The notes: generated by a model from the letters alone, not told the origin. A stretch of DNA of 64,000 bases from DATKBT01 sp035546295 (GCA_035546295.1 DATKBT010000070.1:62001-126000); one strand, 5' to 3'. Numbered from the stretch's first letter, positions 18,815 through 28,786 are shown. Numbers and translations: made by a program.

Positions 18815-20607
18815 GGATCCTCCACGAGCCGCGTCATCATCCCGGGCGGCCGGGCTTCGGCGGGCGCGGCCTCCCGCCGCACCCGTTCGCGCACGTCGAT
18901 CAGGTCCTTCATCACGCGCCCGAGCTCGGCTCCCCCCGGGGTCGCAACCCCGCCGAAGCCGTCGTGCAGGATCCGGTAGAGCGCGAACAGCTCGCGGTAG
19001 GTCGCAGCGGCATCGCGCGAGGGCTCGAGGATCCGCTCCTGCACCCCCGTCATCGCCGCCTGCGCGGTCGGAACGTCGGGGTGCGCGCCACCCGCGACCG
19101 CGCCGAAGACCGCGGCGCCCAGGGCGCAGGTCTGGCTCGAGCGGCTGACCTTCATCGGCCGGTCGCAGACGTCGGCGTAGACCTGCAGCACGAAAGGGCT
19201 CTTCTCGGCGATCCCGCCGCAGGTCACGACCTCCTCGACCGCCACCCCGTGCTCCTCGAGCCGCTCGATGATGACCAGCGCGCCGAACGCCGTCGCCTCG
19301 ATCAGCGCTCGGTAGATCTCTCCGGGTGTGGTGTGGAGCGTCTGGCCGACCAGCAGCCCCGTGAGCATGGGGTCGACCAGCACGGTGCGGTTGCCGTTGT
19401 TCCAGTCGAGCGCCAGCAGCCCGCTCTCCCCCGCGCGCAGCCCGCTGGCCTCACGGCTCAGCGCGCGATGCGCGTCTTCCCCGTCGAGCCCGTGTGGCGC
19501 GATCCGACGCACGAACCAGTCGAAGACGTCGCCGACGGCGGACTGTCCTGCCTCGAGCCCGATCAGCCCGGGGAGCACCGAGCCGGGCACCTGTCCGCAG
19601 AGCCCGGGGACGTCGGCGAGGCTTCCGTCGTCGGGCGCCACCATGAGGTCGCAGGTGCTGGTGCCCAGGATCTTGACCAGGGTGCCGGGACGGATGCCGG
19701 CGCCGACCGCGCCCATGTGCGCGTCGAAGGCGCCGACCGCGACCGGGGTGCCGGCCAAAATGCCGACCGCAACGGCCACCTCTTCACACAGCCCACCGGC
19801 AGGCCGGTCGGCGCTGAGCGCGGGGGTGGCGAAGCGGTCGCGCAGCGGGACGAGCCGCGGATCGAGCGCCCCGAGCAGCTCGGCGCTCGGCAGCCCGCCC
19901 CACCGCTCGTTGTACATGGCCTTGTGGCCGGCGGCGCAGATGCCGCGCACGAGGGTCCGAGGGTCGGAGCTCCCGGTGGCCCAGGCGGGGATGAAGTCGG
20001 CCAGCTCGACCCACGAGTCGGCGGCTTCGAACACCCGCGGCGCCGTGCGCGCGCAGTGGAGGATCTTCGACCAGTACCACTCGCTCGAGTAGGTGCCGCC
20101 GCACTTCGACAGGTAGCCCTCCGGTCGCGCCGCCGCCGCCTCGGTGATCTCGGCGGCCTCGACCCAGGAGGTGTGGTCCTTCCAGAGCCACGCCTGCGCC
20201 GCGAGGTCGTCGCGGAACGCCGGGTCGAAGGCGAGCGGACGCCCTCGGCGATCGACCGGGATCGGGGTCGAGCCGGTGGTGTCGACGCCGATGCCCGCGA
20301 TGCGCTCGGGACGGAAGTGCGCGTGCTCGCGAGCCCGATCGACGGCATCGCGCACCGCCACACGGAATCCCTCGAGGTAGTCGGCGGGGCTCTGACGCGC
20401 GAGGTGGGGATCGCGCGGATCGAGGAGCACCCCTGCCTCTCCGCTCGGGTAGTCGTAGATGCTGAGCGCCACCTCCTCCCCGGTGCGCGTGTCGACCACC
20501 AGCGCGCGCACGCTGTTGGTGCCGTAGTCGACACCGATCGCGAAGCTGGGTCCGGTTGGCGACATGCTGCGACTTCGGATCTCGGCGTCAGCGTCGGCGT
20601 TCACCAC
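18799..20607 (-). CDS. araB: Ribulokinase
   Basis: A 602-residue FGGY-family sugar kinase phosphorylating L-ribulose with ATP (EC 2.7.1.16). The N-terminal ATPase motif is IGVDYGTNSVRALVVD. The substrate-region motif is GIGVDTTGSTPIPVD, and ATP-binding motifs ILGTSTCDLM and TCGGIAEKSPFVLQ follow. Length matches ribulokinases (about 560). The start is uncertain: GTG 20607 or ATG 20565 (MSPTGPSF), neither with a good ribosome-binding site. It is first in the araB-araD-araA-symporter operon. No AraC- or GntR-type regulator is in the window; 91 bp separate it from the divergent HAD gene and hold the promoter. Confidence 0.96.
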   Translation of the reverse strand: MVNADADAEIRSRSMSPTGPSFAIGVDYGTNSVRALVVDTRTGEEVALSIYDYPSGEAGVLLDPRDPHLARQSPADYLEGFRVAVRDAVDRAREHAHFRPERIAGIGVDTTGSTPIPVDRRGRPLAFDPAFRDDLAAQAWLWKDHTSWVEAAEITEAAAARPEGYLSKCGGTYSSEWYWSKILHCARTAPRVFEAADSWVELADFIPAWATGSSDPRTLVRGICAAGHKAMYNERWGGLPSAELLGALDPRLVPLRDRFATPALSADRPAGGLCEEVAVAVGILAGTPVAVGAFDAHMGAVGAGIRPGTLVKILGTSTCDLMVAPDDGSLADVPGLCGQVPGSVLPGLIGLEAGQSAVGDVFDWFVRRIAPHGLDGEDAHRALSREASGLRAGESGLLALDWNNGNRTVLVDPMLTGLLVGQTLHTTPGEIYRALIEATAFGALVIIERLEEHGVAVEEVVTCGGIAEKSPFVLQVYADVCDRPMKVSRSSQTCALGAAVFGAVAGGAHPDVPTAQAAMTGVQERILEPSRDAAATYRELFALYRILHDGFGGVATPGGAELGRVMKDLIDVRERVRREAAPAEARPPGMMTRLVEDPCSKS

Positions 20608-20698
20608 GGGATGCTAAGGGCCGCAATAGGATACGTCAGGTCCCCCGAGCCCGACGCCGCAGCCTCTCTCCGTCCACGCATCCCCCAAGGAACGACTC

Positions 20699-21382
20699 GT
20701 GATCCAAGCCGTCCTCTTCGACATGGACGGGCTCCTGGTCGACAGCGAGCCGGTCTGGTACGACGCCCGCCGCGACCTGCTCCGCGAGCACGGCAGGGTC
20801 TGGACCGAAACCGACCAGCGCGCGATGGCGGGCGTCCACACCGCGGTCTGGGTCGAGGCCCTCTACGAGAAGCTCGAGGGCACGCTCGCTCGTGGCGTGG
20901 TCGAGGAGGAGATCGTGGCGCGGATGGAGTCGCGCTACCGGGGCGGCGACGTGCCGGTGCTCGCCGGCGCCCACGAGGCGATCGACACCTGCGCCGCCCG
21001 CTACCGGCTGGGGCTCGCCTCGGGCTCGCCGCAGCGCCTGATCGACGCCGTCCTGCGCGGCGCCGGCTGGCAGGGCCGCTTCGAGCGCCTGCTCTCGACC
21101 GACGAGCTCGAGCACGGCAAGCCCGCCCCCGACGTCTATCTCGAGATCTGCCGGCGGCTCGGGGTCGCGCCGGCACGGTGCGTCGTGGTCGAGGACTCCG
21201 GCGCCGGCATCCGCGCCGGCAAGGCGGCGGGCGCGAAGGTGGTGGCGGTGCCCAACCCGCACACCGACCCGGGTCGCGAGGTGCTCGCGCTCGCCGACGC
21301 GACGATCGAGACCCTCCACGAGCTCGGAGTCCTGCTGGCCTCGATCGACGAGGACGACGCCGAAAGGAGCCCGCCGACATGA
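20699..21382 (+). CDS. HAD-superfamily hydrolase (beta-phosphoglucomutase/sugar-phosphatase-like)
   Basis: A 227-residue HAD subfamily IA enzyme. Motif I is FDMDGLLVDSE (nucleophile Asp8, Asp10), motif II LASGSP, motif III Lys in HGKPAPDVY, and motif IV VVEDSGAGIRAG. The cap-domain arrangement matches phosphoglucomutase-like phosphatases such as 2-deoxyglucose-6-phosphatase. GTG 20699 directly precedes the conserved start. It diverges from araB and its stop overlaps the next gene in an ATGA, so it is coupled to the Tat-exported glycosidase-like protein. A sugar-phosphate phosphatase role next to arabinose catabolism is likely. Confidence 0.92.
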   Translation: MIQAVLFDMDGLLVDSEPVWYDARRDLLREHGRVWTETDQRAMAGVHTAVWVEALYEKLEGTLARGVVEEEIVARMESRYRGGDVPVLAGAHEAIDTCAARYRLGLASGSPQRLIDAVLRGAGWQGRFERLLSTDELEHGKPAPDVYLEICRRLGVAPARCVVVEDSGAGIRAGKAAGAKVVAVPNPHTDPGREVLALADATIETLHELGVLLASIDEDDAERSPPT

Positions 21383-23211
21383 GCCGCCCATTCTCGCGCC
21401 GCACGCTCCTGGGATCGGTCGGCAGGGCTTCGCTCGGTGCCTCGCTGGGCGCCGCGCTGCCGGCCCGGCAACGCCTCGCTCGCCCTCGAGCGCAAGCGCC
21501 GCCGCCCGGTCCTTCGGTCGAGGACGGAGTCATGCTGCCGCTGACCTCGACCAGCGAGACGCTGATGCCGAGACGCGGGCGCACCCACATGCAGTTCAGC
21601 TTCGACTTCCCCGAACCGTCGGTGCAGTTCGCGGGCTACCGCTTCGGCTTCCGCGTCTTCACCTACGAGAACTGCTACGCGCTCGACGCCGAGCGCATCG
21701 AGGTGGAGCGGCGGCCCGATGGTCTCGACCTGGTGTGCAGCGGCCTCACCTGGGCCGGCGGCCAGGAGACCGCGTCCGGACGGCTGGTCGCACGGCTGCG
21801 GCGCGCCGGCGATCAGGTCGAGTGGGACGCCGACGTCGAGATGGAGCTGCCCGTCAAGGCGATCGCGACGGTGTTGCGCGGCCTGCCGCGCGGGCGGATC
21901 TCGGTCGCCGGCTCGCCCTGGGCCGATCGCGGCGACCACGAGGTGCTGCTCGGCTACCCCTTCTCTGGGGGCGACCTGTTCGGCCCCGTCGCCAACGACG
22001 GAATGACGACGCCGCTGCTGCTCATCGAGCAAGCCGACGGGCGGGTGCGCTTCGTCTCCTCCCTCGACGACCGCGTGCGCACCAAGCGCTTCTTCCTTCA
22101 GCCCGGCGAGAGCGCATACCGGCTCGAGGCGACCTTCGAGACGGAGGGCTGGCGCGAGCAGCGACGCGTCAGCATGCCACGCTGGCGGATCGGCTCGAGC
22201 GCCACGATCGAGGAGGCGGGACGGCTCCACTACGACCACGTGGCCGAGGCGTTCGGCGTCGAGCCGTTCGACACCCGCCCCGACGTCCCCGCCTGGATGC
22301 GCGAGGTCGATTTGGCGATCACGCTCCACGGTCAGCACTACACCGGCTATGTCTTCAACGACTACGCGCGCATGCTCGAGATCCTGCGCTGGATCGCCGG
22401 GCGGTTCCCGGCGCGCCGCGCCCTCGCCTTCCTGACTTCGTGGGACGGTCGCTACTACTGGGACTACCCGCTCTACGAGGCCGACCCGCGCATGGGCGGC
22501 GGGGAGGGATTCCGCGCGCTGGTAGCCGAGGGCCGCGAGCTCGGCTTCGCGATGGTCCCGATGTTCGGCGCCAACGCCGCCAACCGCAGGCAGCCTGGCT
22601 GGGAGCGGATCGCCGACGCGGCGACGCTGAAGCTCGACGGCGAGCGCTTCGACCTCGACTGGGTCGACTGGGACAACGACCGCCACCACGAGGGCTGGCT
22701 CTCCTACATGAACCTCGGCGTCGAGTCCTGGCGCCGCTGGCTGGCCGACCGGATCTCCGACGCGATCGCCGAGTACCGGCCCGACGCCTACTTCCTCGAC
22801 ATCGTCGGCGGCTTCGTCAACAACCCGCAGGCCGACATGCACGAGGGCACCCGCCGGCTGGTCGAAGATCTGAGACGGCGCCACCCGGAGGTCGCCGTGA
22901 TCGGCGAGATGCACTACGACGCGCTGCTGAGCTTCATCCCCTACTACCAGTCCTTCTCGCAGCCGCTGCTCGCCGGGGTCATCCAGCGCTACGCGAAGTT
23001 CTTCCAGCATCTCAGCCACGCCGCGCCCGGGCGCGGCAGCTCGGGGGTCCACGAGTTCGGCTTCGGCCGCTGGGACCCCGAGACACTCTCGCTCAGCCCG
23101 GTCCAGGTCCCGACCCTGTCGATCGTCGACGACACCTTCGACCACTACCGCTCCGAGATGGAGGCGGTCCTGGTGGAGGCGCGGCGGCGAGGGGACGAGC
23201 GGCGACGCTGA
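21379..23211 (+). CDS. Tat-exported glycoside hydrolase-like protein
   Basis: A 610-residue protein starting with a twin-arginine signal (SRRTLLGSVGRASLG). A beta-rich N-terminal half (residues 50-300) contains FDFPEPSVQFAGYRFGF and repeated Gly/Asp turns. The C-terminal half (310-600) looks like a TIM barrel of the glycosidase type: FLTSWDGRYYWDYP, DLDWVDWDND and YFLDIVGG, with an acid in IGEMHYDAL. The carboxylates in DIVGG and GEMHY are candidate catalytic residues; this is an inference. ATG 21379 has AAAGGAG upstream and overlaps the HAD stop. Being beside araBDA, it may release sugars such as arabinose from polysaccharide. I cannot assign a numbered GH family. Confidence 0.8.
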   Translation: MSRPFSRRTLLGSVGRASLGASLGAALPARQRLARPRAQAPPPGPSVEDGVMLPLTSTSETLMPRRGRTHMQFSFDFPEPSVQFAGYRFGFRVFTYENCYALDAERIEVERRPDGLDLVCSGLTWAGGQETASGRLVARLRRAGDQVEWDADVEMELPVKAIATVLRGLPRGRISVAGSPWADRGDHEVLLGYPFSGGDLFGPVANDGMTTPLLLIEQADGRVRFVSSLDDRVRTKRFFLQPGESAYRLEATFETEGWREQRRVSMPRWRIGSSATIEEAGRLHYDHVAEAFGVEPFDTRPDVPAWMREVDLAITLHGQHYTGYVFNDYARMLEILRWIAGRFPARRALAFLTSWDGRYYWDYPLYEADPRMGGGEGFRALVAEGRELGFAMVPMFGANAANRRQPGWERIADAATLKLDGERFDLDWVDWDNDRHHEGWLSYMNLGVESWRRWLADRISDAIAEYRPDAYFLDIVGGFVNNPQADMHEGTRRLVEDLRRRHPEVAVIGEMHYDALLSFIPYYQSFSQPLLAGVIQRYAKFFQHLSHAAPGRGSSGVHEFGFGRWDPETLSLSPVQVPTLSIVDDTFDHYRSEMEAVLVEARRRGDERRR

Positions 23212-23351
23212 GCCCTCGTCGCGAGGGGATCTCGGCCTGCCACCGATCGAGCCCTGGCGGCGTTGCGATCCCGGGCTCGTGAGGTCGTCCGTCCTCCTCG
23301 TGGGCGCCGCTGCTAGGCTTGATCACCGCGCTATCAGTGGGAGACCGAGCC

Positions 23352-24482
23352 ATGCACCACTTCGCCCTCTCCTCCCGGCGCCACCTGCTGGCAGCGCTCG
23401 CCACCCTCTCGATCGCGGCCCTCTCGGCGACGGCAGCGCACGCGCAGGCCGACCTCCCGCGGATGCCCGACGGCAAGCCGGACCTCTCCGGCACCTACGA
23501 CGTCGCGACTCTGACTCCGACCGAGCGTCCGGCCGCGCTCGGGGAGCAGCTCGCGCTCGACGACGAGGAGGCGGCACGGATCGCGCGGCAGGCCGAGGCG
23601 CGCTTCGAGCTGTTCGCGCGCGCCAGCGACCCCGACCGCGAGGCGCCGCCCGCCGGCGGCAACGTCGGCGGTTACAACTTCCACTACCTCGATCCCGGGA
23701 GCGCGGCGATCCGGCTCGACGGCAAGTGGCGGACCTCGATCCTCACCGATCCGCCGGACGGGCGCTACCCGCCGATGACCGAGCGCGGCGCCGCGATGAG
23801 GCAGGAGCGCCTCGACCTCTGGGGCCGCAACGCCGACAACCTCCAGGACCGTTCCGACGCCTGGTGGCTCGAGCGCGAGGGGACCGGGCCCTTCGACGGC
23901 CCCGAGATCCGCCCGCTGGGCGAGCGCTGCATGCTGGGCTTCGGCTCCCCCGCCGGGCCGCCGGTGCTGCCCGTCGTCTACAACAACCTCAAGCGCGTGA
24001 TCCAGACCCGCGACCGGCTCGTGATCCTGGCCGAGATGGTGCACGACGCCCGCATCGTCCGCATCGGCGGCGAGCACGAGCCTCCCGATGCGCCCCGCCG
24101 CTGGCTCGGCGACTCGGTGGGACGGTGGGAGGGCGACACCCTGGTGGTCGAGACCCGCAACTTCAAGCCCGGGCTCTCCCCCCTCTCGGCGCCGGGCTTG
24201 CGCCAGAACTACGTCACCAGCGGCGAGCTGCGCGTGATCGAGCGCTTCTCGCGGATCGACGCGGACACCCTGCGCTACGAGTTCACGGTCCACGACCCGG
24301 TCGTCTGGACGGCGCCGTGGAGCGGCGAGTATCCATGGCCCGCGACCGAGGATGGCGTCTACGAGTACGCCTGCCACGAGGGGAACTACGCGATGGGCAA
24401 CATCCTGCGCGGCGCGCGACTCGCCGAGCGCGCGACGCGCGCTGGCCAGGTCTCGTCGACAGGGGCCCGAGGAGATGACTGA
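23352..24482 (+). CDS. Conserved secreted protein of unknown function
   Basis: A 376-residue protein with a clear signal peptide (SRRHLLAALATLSIAAL, cleavage near AHA-QA). It then has the opening LPRMPDGKPDLSGTYD. Later blocks include RCMLGFGSPAGPP, VILAEMVHDARIVRIGG, WLGDSVGRWEGDTLVVET and YEFTVHDPVVW. These sequences match a widespread uncharacterised exported family common in acidobacteria. ATG 23352 is chosen since it gives the signal; an in-frame TTG at 23319 is rejected. Role unknown; it follows the glycosidase-like gene after 140 bp. Confidence 0.85.
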   Translation: MHHFALSSRRHLLAALATLSIAALSATAAHAQADLPRMPDGKPDLSGTYDVATLTPTERPAALGEQLALDDEEAARIARQAEARFELFARASDPDREAPPAGGNVGGYNFHYLDPGSAAIRLDGKWRTSILTDPPDGRYPPMTERGAAMRQERLDLWGRNADNLQDRSDAWWLEREGTGPFDGPEIRPLGERCMLGFGSPAGPPVLPVVYNNLKRVIQTRDRLVILAEMVHDARIVRIGGEHEPPDAPRRWLGDSVGRWEGDTLVVETRNFKPGLSPLSAPGLRQNYVTSGELRVIERFSRIDADTLRYEFTVHDPVVWTAPWSGEYPWPATEDGVYEYACHEGNYAMGNILRGARLAERATRAGQVSSTGARGDD

Positions 24483-24500
24483 CGATCCGGCTCACCGAAT

Positions 24501-24558
24501 CGAAACCGACCCGCCCTGTGCGTCGGGATCGGGTCCGCCTGGGATCCGGTCGGTTTCG
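24501..24558. repeat. Long inverted repeat in a convergent gap
   Basis: CGAAACCGACC (24501-24511) and GGTCGGTTTCG (24548-24558) form a perfect 11-bp inverted repeat around 36 bases. It lies 18 bp after the secreted-protein stop and before the converging beta-propeller gene. It could be a bidirectional terminator. The rest of the gap (24483-24746) shows no gene. Confidence 0.6.
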
Positions 24559-24746
24559 GCCGGGAGCCCGACGAGGAGCCTCGGCTCTGAGGCGGAACCG
24601 ATCGGCGGGCGCCGCACCGCCGCCACGACGAGCCAGAGAAACGGGGCCGGAGCGCCGTGCGCAAGCCTGCCAAACGGGATCGGGGCGCTCGCGTCGCGGT
24701 TCGTAGACGCCGAGCTGGCCACCGCCCGGCATTGGCCATCGCCCTC

Positions 24747-27700
24747 TCACCGGACGAGGAGCAGGGGTCGGGCCGCGCTCCTCAGCCACCACTCCGCCGC
24801 GTCCGCCGGCGGACCCCCCCGCGAGCCCCCCTCCTCCTGGCGCCGCTCCCACTCCTCGCGCGACAGCGGCACGAGCGGCTCTTCGAGCTGGCGCCCGACC
24901 GCCTCGAGGCGCTCGGCCGAGCTCAGCTCCTCGTAACGCTCCCGCGCCGCCGACACCTGGTCGGCGAGGACCACGGCGCGATCGATCTGCGAGCGGGTCG
25001 GCGGACCGTCGAACGACGCGATCGCGCCGAACAGCTCTCCGAGGCTCTCGCGGAGCTTCATCTCGCCGGTGAAGGGTCCGCCCTCGGCCGTCGCGACCAG
25101 GGTGGCGCGGAACGCATCGAGCTCGTCGGCGTAGTCGTCGAGTCGCGAGGCGACCCGGCCCGCGGCGTTCTCCGCCGCAGCGCGCGCTCGATCTCTCAGC
25201 TCGACGATCGCGTCGACCACGAAGGTCAGCTCCTCGAGCGCGTCGTAGAGGTCGTTCGCGAGCCGCTGCTGGATGGCGCGGTCCTCGCGGCTGTAGCCGC
25301 CGCGCGGGTCGGGCTCGAGCTCGAAGGACCCCTCGTAGGTGTCGTTTCCCTTGAGGATCTTGAAGGTGTAGCGGCCCTCGGGCACCCGCGGGCCGACCAT
25401 CGCCGGCGCCAGCGACGTCGCCGGCGGCATCCTGGGCGCCGGGCGGCGCATCGCCCAATCGACGCGGTTGATGCCGCGGCGCTTGCCGGCCGGTACGGTG
25501 GCGACCAGCTCCCCGCCCGGATCGTAGATCTCGACCTGCATGTCGCCGAAGATGTGACGGCGCTGCTGGAAGTAGTAGAGGCTGGCGACCTCCGGCAGGG
25601 TCTGCCCCACCCACTCGTCGGCGCCCGGGAAGCGCTGCACCTGTGCGGGCAGGAACTGGACCGACGGGCGTGACGGCAGGACGACGAGAGGCTGCGAGAG
25701 CGCTTCGGCGCGCAGCGCGCGCAGCGGGGTCAGGTCATCGAGGATGTAGACGCCCCGCCCGTGGGTGCCGATGATGAGATCGTGGTCGCGCGGGTGGATG
25801 TCGAGGTCGTGGACCGGCACCGGCGGCAGGTTCCCCTCGAAACGGGCCCAGCTCTCGCCGCGGTCGATCGACAGGAAGAGCCCGAGCTCGGTGCCGAGGA
25901 AGAGCAGGTCCGGGTTCACCGGGTCCTGGCGGATGACGTGGACGAATCCGGAGACGCCCTCGGTGGCGGGGTCCTTCGCAGGATCGAGGACGGGAACGTC
26001 GCCGCTCTCCGCGTCACCCGACGCTCCCTCTTCCCCCTCGCCTGCGTCGCCGGCGGGAGCGGGAGCGGGCACCAGCGACCGCCAGGTCGCGCCGTGATCG
26101 GTGGTCTCGAACGCCCAGGGCCGCATGTCGCCGAGCCGATGGCCGTCGAAGGTGACGAAGGCGGTCGCCGCGTCGTGGGGGGAGGGCTCGACCGAGGAGA
26201 CCGACGTCCACGGCGGCACGCCCGGCACCGCGCTCGCGACGTTGGCCCAGGTCTCGCCGCCGTCGCGCGTGACCTGCAGGTTGCCGTCGTCGGTGCCGAC
26301 CCACAGCACGCTCTCGTCCTGCGGCGAGTCCCCGATGGCCACGATCGTGGTGTGGTTCTCGGCAGTCGTGTTCTCGCGGCTGAGGCCGCCGGACTCGTGC
26401 TGGAGCTGCTTCTCGGGATCGTCGGTCGTCAGGTCGGGAGAGATGCGCTGCCAGGACTCGCCGCCGTCGACCGAGCGGAACAGGAACTGGCAGCCGGCGT
26501 AGAGAGCGCCCCGACTCGAGACGTGCAGCGCGGTGTTCCAGTTGCAGCGCAGGTCCGGGTCGTCGGCTTCGGGATACGGCTTGATCTGCTTGATCTCGCC
26601 GGTGCTGTGGCGGTATCGGAGCACCTGGCCGCCCTGGTACTCGACGAAGACCTGGTCGGGGTCGTCGGGGTCGGGATAGGCGTGGAAGCCGTCGCCGTAG
26701 CCGATGTTCTTCCAGTGGTGGTTGTGGATCCCTCCCGAGACGCGCGAGGGTCCGACCCACGAGCCGTTGTCCTGCAACCCGCCGTAGACGTTGTAGGGCC
26801 ACGCCAGGTCGTAGCCGACCTCGTAGTACTGGGCGATGGGCAGCGCCTGTGCGTGGCGGAAGGCCGCGCCCCGGTCGTACGAGTGGTAGAGACCGCCATC
26901 GGTTCCGACCAGCATCTCGTAGGGGTCCTCGGGATCGATCCACACTGCGTGGAGGTCCGCATGCATGGCCCCGCCGTTGAAGAAGGTCTCGCCGCCGTCG
27001 GTGGAGATCGCGAGGTAGAGCCCCGGCTTGTACACCCGGTCGTGATCGACCGGGTCGACGACCACGTAGGCGAAGTAGAAGGGACGCGCCGACACTGCGA
27101 ACGAGGAGCTCCCCTGCACCCAGGTCGCGCCCAGGTCGTCGCTGCGGTAGAGCGCGGTCTTCTCGGCCTCGACCACGGCGTAGACGCGGCTCGACCGGCT
27201 GGGCGCGATCGCCACCGCGATCCGCCCCTTCTCGCCCGCGGGCAGACCGTCGGTCAGCTCGCTCCAGGTCTCGCCGCCGTCGAGCGAGCGGTAGAGACCC
27301 GATCCCGGTCCACCCGAGGAGAACGACCAGGGGGTGCGCCGGAACTGCCACATGCCGGCGAACAGCACCTCGGGGTTCTGCGCATCGAGCGCCAGATCGG
27401 AGCAGCCGGTGTCGGCGTCCACGTGGAGCACCCGCCGCCAGGAGGACCCGCCGTCGGTGCTCTTGTAGACGCCGCGCTCCTCGTTGGCGTCCCACAGGTG
27501 GCCGGTGGCGCACACGAAGACCTTGTCGCCGTCGCGCGGGTCGACCACGATTCGCGTGATCCGCTCCGACTCCTCGAGGCCCTTGCGCTCCCACGAGTCG
27601 CCGCCGTCGGTGCTCTTGTAGACGCCGTTGCCGATCGACACCGAGTTGCGCGTCCAGCCCTCGCCGGTCCCGACCCAGACGACGTCGGGATCGCTCGGAT

Positions 27701-28016
27701 CGATCTCGATCGCGCCGATCGACTGGATGTGCTCGTCGAACACCGGCTCGAAGGTCAGAGCTCCGTCCTTGCTGCGCCAGACGCCGCCGCTGGCGGCGCC
27801 GACGAAGACGCGTAGGGTGTCGGCGCGCACCGCGTCGAGCGCCGCGATGCGCCCCCCCATCACCGCCGGTCCGATGGCGCGAGCGCGTAGACCGGAGAAG
27901 AAGGCGGGGTCGACCTCGACGGCTCCCGCGAGTGCCGTCGAGGCCAGCGTGACGGCAAGAGCGAGCGCGGCGACACCGTGCGGCGTCGCGCCCTCGAACG
28001 GCGGCGTGCGATCCAC
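24747..28016 (-). CDS. Secreted sortilin/BNR-type beta-propeller protein
   Basis: A 1089-residue exported protein. After a signal peptide (about residues 12-28) come two ten-bladed-like arrays of BNR/sortilin repeats, recognised by many STDGGxSW or SxDGGxTW Asp-box turns (for example KSTDGGDSW, RSLDGGETW and VTRDGGETW). A propeller domain covers about residues 35-780. A C-terminal domain carries EIYDPGGELV and PEGRYTFKI, an FnIII/FlgD-like sandwich, then a helical tail. The start is probably GTG 28016 (or TTG 28022), since no ATG exists in frame there; it sits 2 bp from the stop of the upstream gene. Family members are often labelled glycosyl hydrolases but no catalytic residues are evident; binding of polysaccharide or protein is plausible. 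Confidence 0.87.
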   Translation of the reverse strand: MDRTPPFEGATPHGVAALALAVTLASTALAGAVEVDPAFFSGLRARAIGPAVMGGRIAALDAVRADTLRVFVGAASGGVWRSKDGALTFEPVFDEHIQSIGAIEIDPSDPDVVWVGTGEGWTRNSVSIGNGVYKSTDGGDSWERKGLEESERITRIVVDPRDGDKVFVCATGHLWDANEERGVYKSTDGGSSWRRVLHVDADTGCSDLALDAQNPEVLFAGMWQFRRTPWSFSSGGPGSGLYRSLDGGETWSELTDGLPAGEKGRIAVAIAPSRSSRVYAVVEAEKTALYRSDDLGATWVQGSSSFAVSARPFYFAYVVVDPVDHDRVYKPGLYLAISTDGGETFFNGGAMHADLHAVWIDPEDPYEMLVGTDGGLYHSYDRGAAFRHAQALPIAQYYEVGYDLAWPYNVYGGLQDNGSWVGPSRVSGGIHNHHWKNIGYGDGFHAYPDPDDPDQVFVEYQGGQVLRYRHSTGEIKQIKPYPEADDPDLRCNWNTALHVSSRGALYAGCQFLFRSVDGGESWQRISPDLTTDDPEKQLQHESGGLSRENTTAENHTTIVAIGDSPQDESVLWVGTDDGNLQVTRDGGETWANVASAVPGVPPWTSVSSVEPSPHDAATAFVTFDGHRLGDMRPWAFETTDHGATWRSLVPAPAPAGDAGEGEEGASGDAESGDVPVLDPAKDPATEGVSGFVHVIRQDPVNPDLLFLGTELGLFLSIDRGESWARFEGNLPPVPVHDLDIHPRDHDLIIGTHGRGVYILDDLTPLRALRAEALSQPLVVLPSRPSVQFLPAQVQRFPGADEWVGQTLPEVASLYYFQQRRHIFGDMQVEIYDPGGELVATVPAGKRRGINRVDWAMRRPAPRMPPATSLAPAMVGPRVPEGRYTFKILKGNDTYEGSFELEPDPRGGYSREDRAIQQRLANDLYDALEELTFVVDAIVELRDRARAAAENAAGRVASRLDDYADELDAFRATLVATAEGGPFTGEMKLRESLGELFGAIASFDGPPTRSQIDRAVVLADQVSAARERYEELSSAERLEAVGRQLEEPLVPLSREEWERRQEEGGSRGGPPADAAEWWLRSAARPLLLVR

Positions 28017-28018
28017 GA

Positions 28019-28786
28019 TCAACCCTCGGGCTTCGACTCCGCCGCCGGCTGGGGCATGGCGAAGAACGAGTCCTCGATCTCGGGGTTGATCTCGACCTCC
28101 TGGACCGTGATCGTCTGCGTTCCCATCGGAGACTCCGACTGCATCGAGTGCGGGATCATCAGGTCGCCGACCTGCTTGTAGTCGCTGATCGTGGTCGTGG
28201 TCTCGAACTCCTGCCCCTGGAACGTGGCATCGATCGTGGTCTGGATCGGAACGAAGTGCTCGGCGTCGAGGAAGTAGTCGAGCTCGACGCCGTTCGCGAG
28301 CGTGACGTGGAGCTTGTAGGCGGGGGTGCCCTCGACGTCCTCCTGGCCCACCAGCTCGACCTGGTGGCCCTTCTCCTTCCAGCCGAAGAGCGGCCCGTCG
28401 ATGTCGACGTCGCTCGACATCATCTCCAGCATCTCGGCCGGCATCGGCTCCGGCTCGGTGCTGCCCATGAAGGGCATCACCTGCCAGCCGCTGTCGCCAT
28501 CGATCGCCTGGATCCCCGTCATGCCCTGCATGGTGAACTCGAGACGCAGCTTCTCGGGGCGCTTCGACCAAATCTCGATCGGCGCCTCCATCCCCATCAT
28601 CTGCATCGTTCCCTTCTGATGGGTGGAGGTGACGGCGGCCCAGGCGCTCTCGCCGCCGAGCGCTTCGTAGTACCTGTCGAGAACCTGGTCCAGGCTCAGG
28701 TCCTGCCCGAGCGCCGGTGTGGTGATCGATGCGAGGGCGAGCAGCAGAACGAGCCCGAGCGGGGAGGACGGTCTTCTTCGCGGCAT
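28019..28786 (-). CDS. Outer-membrane lipoprotein-sorting-like protein (LolA-like fold)
   Basis: A 255-residue exported protein. The signal peptide (about residues 9-27) ends ALG-QD. It then has LDQVLDRYYEALGGESAW, the characteristic N-terminus of this family, and a beta-rich region with KLRLEF, GWQVMPF, YKLHVTLANG and FVPIQTTI. Such proteins share the LolA/LolB half-barrel fold that binds lipids. The start is supported by AGGAGG seven bases before ATG. It is upstream of, and within 2 bp of, the beta-propeller gene, so the two are one transcript. Lipid or lipoprotein handling for export of the partner is an inference. Confidence 0.88.
   Translation of the reverse strand: MPRRRPSSPLGLVLLLALASITTPALGQDLSLDQVLDRYYEALGGESAWAAVTSTHQKGTMQMMGMEAPIEIWSKRPEKLRLEFTMQGMTGIQAIDGDSGWQVMPFMGSTEPEPMPAEMLEMMSSDVDIDGPLFGWKEKGHQVELVGQEDVEGTPAYKLHVTLANGVELDYFLDAEHFVPIQTTIDATFQGQEFETTTTISDYKQVGDLMIPHSMQSESPMGTQTITVQEVEINPEIEDSFFAMPQPAAESKPEG

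Noticed and set aside
18964..21378. Apparent 805-residue N-terminal extension of the Tat-exported glycosidase-like protein
   Set aside because: It is antisense to araB and the HAD gene overlaps it; the Tat signal and ribosome-binding site at 21379 mark the real start.
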